Shown: in pieces, positions 24,041 through 26,334 of the stretch
Numbering within the stretch: the stretch's first letter is position 1
How the letters are laid out: the number at the start of each line of letters is the position of its first letter
Source: an uncultured Mordavella sp.
Lineage (GTDB): Bacteria > Bacillota > Clostridia > Lachnospirales > Lachnospiraceae
Assembly (NCBI GenBank): GCA_902406105.1
Contig: CABPCP010000038.1
Location: 1-26,334 of the forward strand
Direction of reading: 5' to 3'
DNA length: 26,334 nucleotides
The notes under the pieces: generated by a model
Seen by the model: the letters and a program-made list of their open reading frames with translations, nothing else
The model's database searches: none
What the model was told of the DNA's origin: nothing
Translations under genes and position numbers: made by a program

Positions 24041-24099
24041 AAAAAGGGACAGGGATTTTTCAATCTGGGCCGGGGGATTTTTAAAAATCCCCCGGCCCC
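24041..24099 (+). repeat. REP-like palindromic element, copy 5 (upstream of RAYT)
   Basis: Tail AAAAAGGGACAGGG starts at 24041, 29 bases from the RAYT start codon, and points toward it. A perfect 32-base palindrome spans 24067-24098, 6 bases from the proS stop. It is opposite in orientation to copy 4. Confidence 0.92.
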
Positions 24100-24104
24100 A
24101 ACTA

Positions 24105-25547
24105 TTAATAAGATTTTCCCCAATATGCCATATGTTTCGCAGGCTTTCCACACCAGATACATTTGTCTGAGATCATTTCTTCATCTTCGATCAGACATCT
24201 GGTAGCCGCTCCGCCGGTCACATATTTTACTTCTCCTTCACATTCTGGGTCTCCACACCAGCAGGCTTTCACGAAGCCGCGGTTCGCTTTGAATTTTGCT
24301 TCCATTTCATCCATGGTCGTAGCTGTGTCGATATGGTTCTGCAGGAATTCATTAGCCCTATCATACATATCCTTCTGTTCCTGCTCCAGGATCTCACGGA
24401 GTTTTACAGCGATCTCATCCAGGGATACGACCGTCTTCTCCCTATTATCCCGGCGAACTACTACCACCTGGTTTTTCTCCAGATCCTTAGGACCAATCTC
24501 GATACGGGTCGGAATTCCTACCATCTCCTGCTCCGCGAATTTCCATCCGGTACTCTTATCAGAATCATCAATCTTCACCCGATAACCTGCTTTTTTAAGT
24601 TCATCCAACAGCGCATACGCTCTGTCCAGAACTCCTTCCTTATGCTGAGCGATCGGAATGATCCGGCACTCAACCGGCGCTACGTGAGGCGGCAGCACCA
24701 GTCCGTCGTCATCACCATGCACCATGATGATAGCTCCGATACTTCTGGTTGACCATCCCCAGGATGTTTCATATGCGCTCTGAAGCTGATTGTTCTTATC
24801 TACATATTTAATACCAAACGCATCCGGGAATCCACTTCCAAAGAAATGGCTGGTAGCGGACTGCAGCGCTTTTCCGTCATGCATCAGCGCCTCGATGGTA
24901 TAGGTATCCTGGGCTCCGGCAAATTTCTCATGTTCTGCTTTCCGGCCGGATACAAATGGAATGGCCAACGTCTCTCTATAGCAGTCTTCATATACATGGA
25001 ACATCTGGATCGTCCGCTCCTCAGCCTCTTCGTAAGTGGCGTGCAGGGTATGTCCTTCCTGCCACAGGAATTCCCTGGAACGCAGGAACGGTCTTGTCGT
25101 CTTCTCCCAACGGAGCACGGAATTCCACTGATTCCATACTTTCGGAAGATCCCTGTAAGAACGTACAGACTTCGCCCACAGATCGCAGAACAGGGTCTCA
25201 GAAGTAGGACGGATACAGAATCTTTCCTGCAGTCTCTCCATTCCTCCATGAGTCACCCACGCAACTTCCGGCGCAAACCCTTCTACATGGTCTGCCTCTT
25301 TTTCCAGAAGGCTTTCCGGGATCAACATTGGAAGGCAGACATTTTCTACCCCTGTTTCTTTAAAACGCCGGTCCAGATCCGCCTGGATCAGTTCCCAGAT
25401 CGCATATCCGTTGGGAAGATAATTCAGGCATCCTTTTACGCTCGAATAATCACAAAGTTCTGCCTCCCGCACAACATCTGTGTACCACTGGGCAAAATTT
25501 TCTTCCCGTGATGTAATATTTTTTACCAGTTTCTTTTCCTTTGCCAT
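24105..25547 (-). CDS. proS: Prolyl-tRNA synthetase, archaeal/eukaryotic-like type with C-terminal zinc domain
   Basis: Charges tRNA-Pro with proline. From ATG 25547 it is 480 residues, the size of the short type without the bacterial editing insert. Class II motifs are visible: motif 2 in NSVLRWEKTTRPFLRSREFLWQEGHT, the RPTSETLF segment, and motif 3 GWSTRSIGAIIMVHGD. An anticodon-binding domain follows, then a C-terminal zinc site, CWCGDPECEG and CIWCGKP. The start is set by AGGAG eight bases upstream. A longer frame begins inside the leader terminator and is rejected. It is controlled by the T-box leader just upstream. REP copy 5 follows 5 bases after its stop. Confidence 0.95.
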   Translation of the reverse strand: MAKEKKLVKNITSREENFAQWYTDVVREAELCDYSSVKGCLNYLPNGYAIWELIQADLDRRFKETGVENVCLPMLIPESLLEKEADHVEGFAPEVAWVTHGGMERLQERFCIRPTSETLFCDLWAKSVRSYRDLPKVWNQWNSVLRWEKTTRPFLRSREFLWQEGHTLHATYEEAEERTIQMFHVYEDCYRETLAIPFVSGRKAEHEKFAGAQDTYTIEALMHDGKALQSATSHFFGSGFPDAFGIKYVDKNNQLQSAYETSWGWSTRSIGAIIMVHGDDDGLVLPPHVAPVECRIIPIAQHKEGVLDRAYALLDELKKAGYRVKIDDSDKSTGWKFAEQEMVGIPTRIEIGPKDLEKNQVVVVRRDNREKTVVSLDEIAVKLREILEQEQKDMYDRANEFLQNHIDTATTMDEMEAKFKANRGFVKACWCGDPECEGEVKYVTGGAATRCLIEDEEMISDKCIWCGKPAKHMAYWGKSY

Positions 25548-25609
25548 ATTCTTTTCTCCTTTTCTTTTCCCCAGGGCCCCTTGCCCCGCATTATATTCTG
25601 ACGGGAGCT

Positions 25610-25869
25610 TTCCTGCGCAAAAGAAAACGCCGGGTTCTTCGCTCCCCAAAAGGGACCGAAAAGCTCGGCGGTACCACCCTCGTTAACTGCAGACCGTCTG
25701 CAGTTCCCTCAATTTGCCAATAACGCCGGCGCGGCGCTGTGCTTTCACACAGAGGCTCCAAGGCGGGTTTCCATGCAGTTCAGGACGGAAATCTTTCACC
25801 CTTTGATCTCCTCTCTTTGGTCCGCTTACATGTACTATTCCTCTTCATCGCCCAAAATTTCTTGAGTTA
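25610..25869 (-). promoter_or_regulatory. T-box riboswitch leader of proS (proline-responsive)
   Basis: The T-box core, AGGGTGGTACCGCC, lies on the minus strand at 25667-25680 and is the antiterminator bulge that pairs with the uncharged tRNA end. Upstream, the stem I region has an AGTA motif, AGAGAGGAG, and nested GGAC/GTCC and CATG/CATG helices. Next to them GAAACCCGCC offers a CCC proline codon at 25765-25767 as the likely specifier. Uncharged tRNA-Pro should stabilise the antiterminator and raise proS transcription. Structure was folded by eye, so the specifier is a good guess rather than proven. Confidence 0.9.
25617..25668 (-). terminator. Leader terminator of the proS T-box
   Basis: On the minus strand CGCCG is matched by CGGCG at the base of a long imperfect hairpin over the T-box side. 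It is followed by TTTTCTTTT (25619-25627). It is mutually exclusive with the T-box antiterminator. Confidence 0.75.
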
Positions 25870-25875
25870 AACGTA

Positions 25876-25904
25876 ATTTTAAGCCAAGCCTTTTTATTTG
25901 TCAA
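25876..25904 (-). promoter_or_regulatory. Strong sigma-A promoter of proS
   Basis: On the minus strand a perfect TTGACA (25899-25904) and TAAAAT (25876-25881) are 17 bases apart. Transcription starts near 25869, giving a leader of about 320 bases, as expected for a T-box gene. Confidence 0.8.
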
Positions 25905-25946
25905 GGGCAAACGCCCGACAATCTTCCATTTTCCCGCCTATTCTAA

Positions 25947-25975
25947 TTGCATCCCGCCCTTTTGTATGCTTTAAT
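25947..25975 (+). promoter_or_regulatory. Candidate promoter for the pseudouridine synthase gene
   Basis: TTGCAT (25947-25952) and TTTAAT (25970-25975) are 17 bases apart in the divergent interval. The -10 is good, the -35 weak. AAAAAGGA at 25997-26004 is a likely ribosome site for the ATG at 26015. Confidence 0.35.
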
Positions 25976-26014
25976 AAAATACTGAAGAATAGTAAGAAAA
26001 AGGATCTGACTTTT

Positions 26015-26334
26015 ATGAAAAACGAAACTCTCAAAATATTATATGAAGATTCACAAATTATTGTATGCAAAAAACCCGCCGGCATACCCACACAAACCCA
26101 AAAACTCGGGACTCCCGACATGGTCAGCCTTTTAAAAAACCATTTGGCCGCCTGTCCATCTTCCAAAGGAGTTCCTTATCTTGCGGTCATCCACAGACTG
26201 GACCAGCCTGTGGCAGGCCTCCTTGTTTTTGCCAAAACTCCTTCCGCCGCTAAAGTTTTAAATCAGCAGCTCACCAGCCAGGGTTTTGGGAAACATTACC
26301 GCGCCCTTGTTGATCATACGCCGCCTCATCAGAA
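26015..26334 (+). CDS. RluA-family pseudouridine synthase (3' truncated by window edge)
   Basis: The first 106 codons of a pseudouridine synthase that modifies uridines in rRNA or tRNA. The opening, ILYEDSQIIVCKKPAGIPTQ, is typical of the catalytic domain. The signature HRLDQPVAGLLVFAKT carries the catalytic aspartate. Here QPVAG replaces the more usual TSG-type residues after HRLD, a pattern seen in one branch of the family. No S4 domain precedes it, unlike RluD, so it is likely a short RluA-like member, but target sites cannot be told. The gene is divergent from proS and continues past the window. Confidence 0.88.
   Translation, partial: MKNETLKILYEDSQIIVCKKPAGIPTQTQKLGTPDMVSLLKNHLAACPSSKGVPYLAVIHRLDQPVAGLLVFAKTPSAAKVLNQQLTSQGFGKHYRALVDHTPPHQ

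Noticed and set aside
8873..24099. REP copies as a CRISPR array
   Set aside because: Copies are kilobases apart, with no regular spacers and no cas genes.
25548..25649. A 34-residue N-terminal extension of ProS
   Set aside because: It starts inside the T-box terminator hairpin and lacks a ribosome site.

Overview
The window reads as chromosomal DNA from a spore-forming, low-to-mid-GC Clostridia, most likely Lachnospiraceae (inference). The evidence is the order hup-rqcP-yabP-yabQ-divIC-spoIIE-tilS-hpt-ftsH, a T-box-controlled proS of the archaeal-like type, strong AGGAGG ribosome sites and a gap-pgk-tpiA-gpmI glycolysis cluster. No genus can be named from the sequence alone.

Layout. Positions 1-9604 are read on the plus strand. 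They hold the 3' part of mnmA, a PHP-family phosphatase, then the glycolysis block gap, pgk, tpiA and gpmI. Between tpiA and gpmI sits a three-gene accessory insert with its own promoters: an alkyltransferase-like protein, a kinase-like protein that has lost its P-loop, and an alpha/beta hydrolase. A HAD phosphatase follows gpmI. From 9650 to 25547 every gene is on the minus strand. In transcription order these are proS (with promoter and T-box leader), a RAYT transposase, cca, a CotS-like kinase-fold gene, a phosphohexomutase, hup, rqcP, yabP, yabQ, divIC, spoIIE, tilS, hpt, ftsH and a GH13 alpha-glycosidase. At the right edge a divergent RluA-type pseudouridine synthase begins and runs out of the window.

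Main unusual signal. A REP-like palindromic element occurs five times (near 8873, 9610, 21739, 23174 and 24041). Each copy has a tail, AAAAAGGGACAGGG or a one-base variant, about a dozen bases of spacer, and then a 32-46 bp near-perfect palindrome centred on ATTTTTAAAAAT. Two copies flank the RAYT gene as mirror images with their tails facing inward, as expected of a REP/RAYT unit. The other three are single copies beside housekeeping genes. One copy shows a compensatory base-pair change in its arms. One supplies the stop codon of the GH13 gene, and one shares bases with the gpmI stop codon. In four of five copies the tail abuts the stop codon of a gene in the same orientation.

A second, unrelated repeat lies between pgk and tpiA: two 60-bp copies (54/60 identical) with alternative hairpin partners, one of which begins at the pgk stop codon.

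How the genes work together. gap, pgk, tpiA and gpmI cover the triose part of glycolysis; the phosphohexomutase and GH13 enzyme could feed hexose into it. mnmA, tilS, cca and proS serve tRNA modification, maturation and charging. rqcP, yabP, yabQ, divIC, spoIIE and the CotS-like gene link ribosome rescue, cell division and sporulation.
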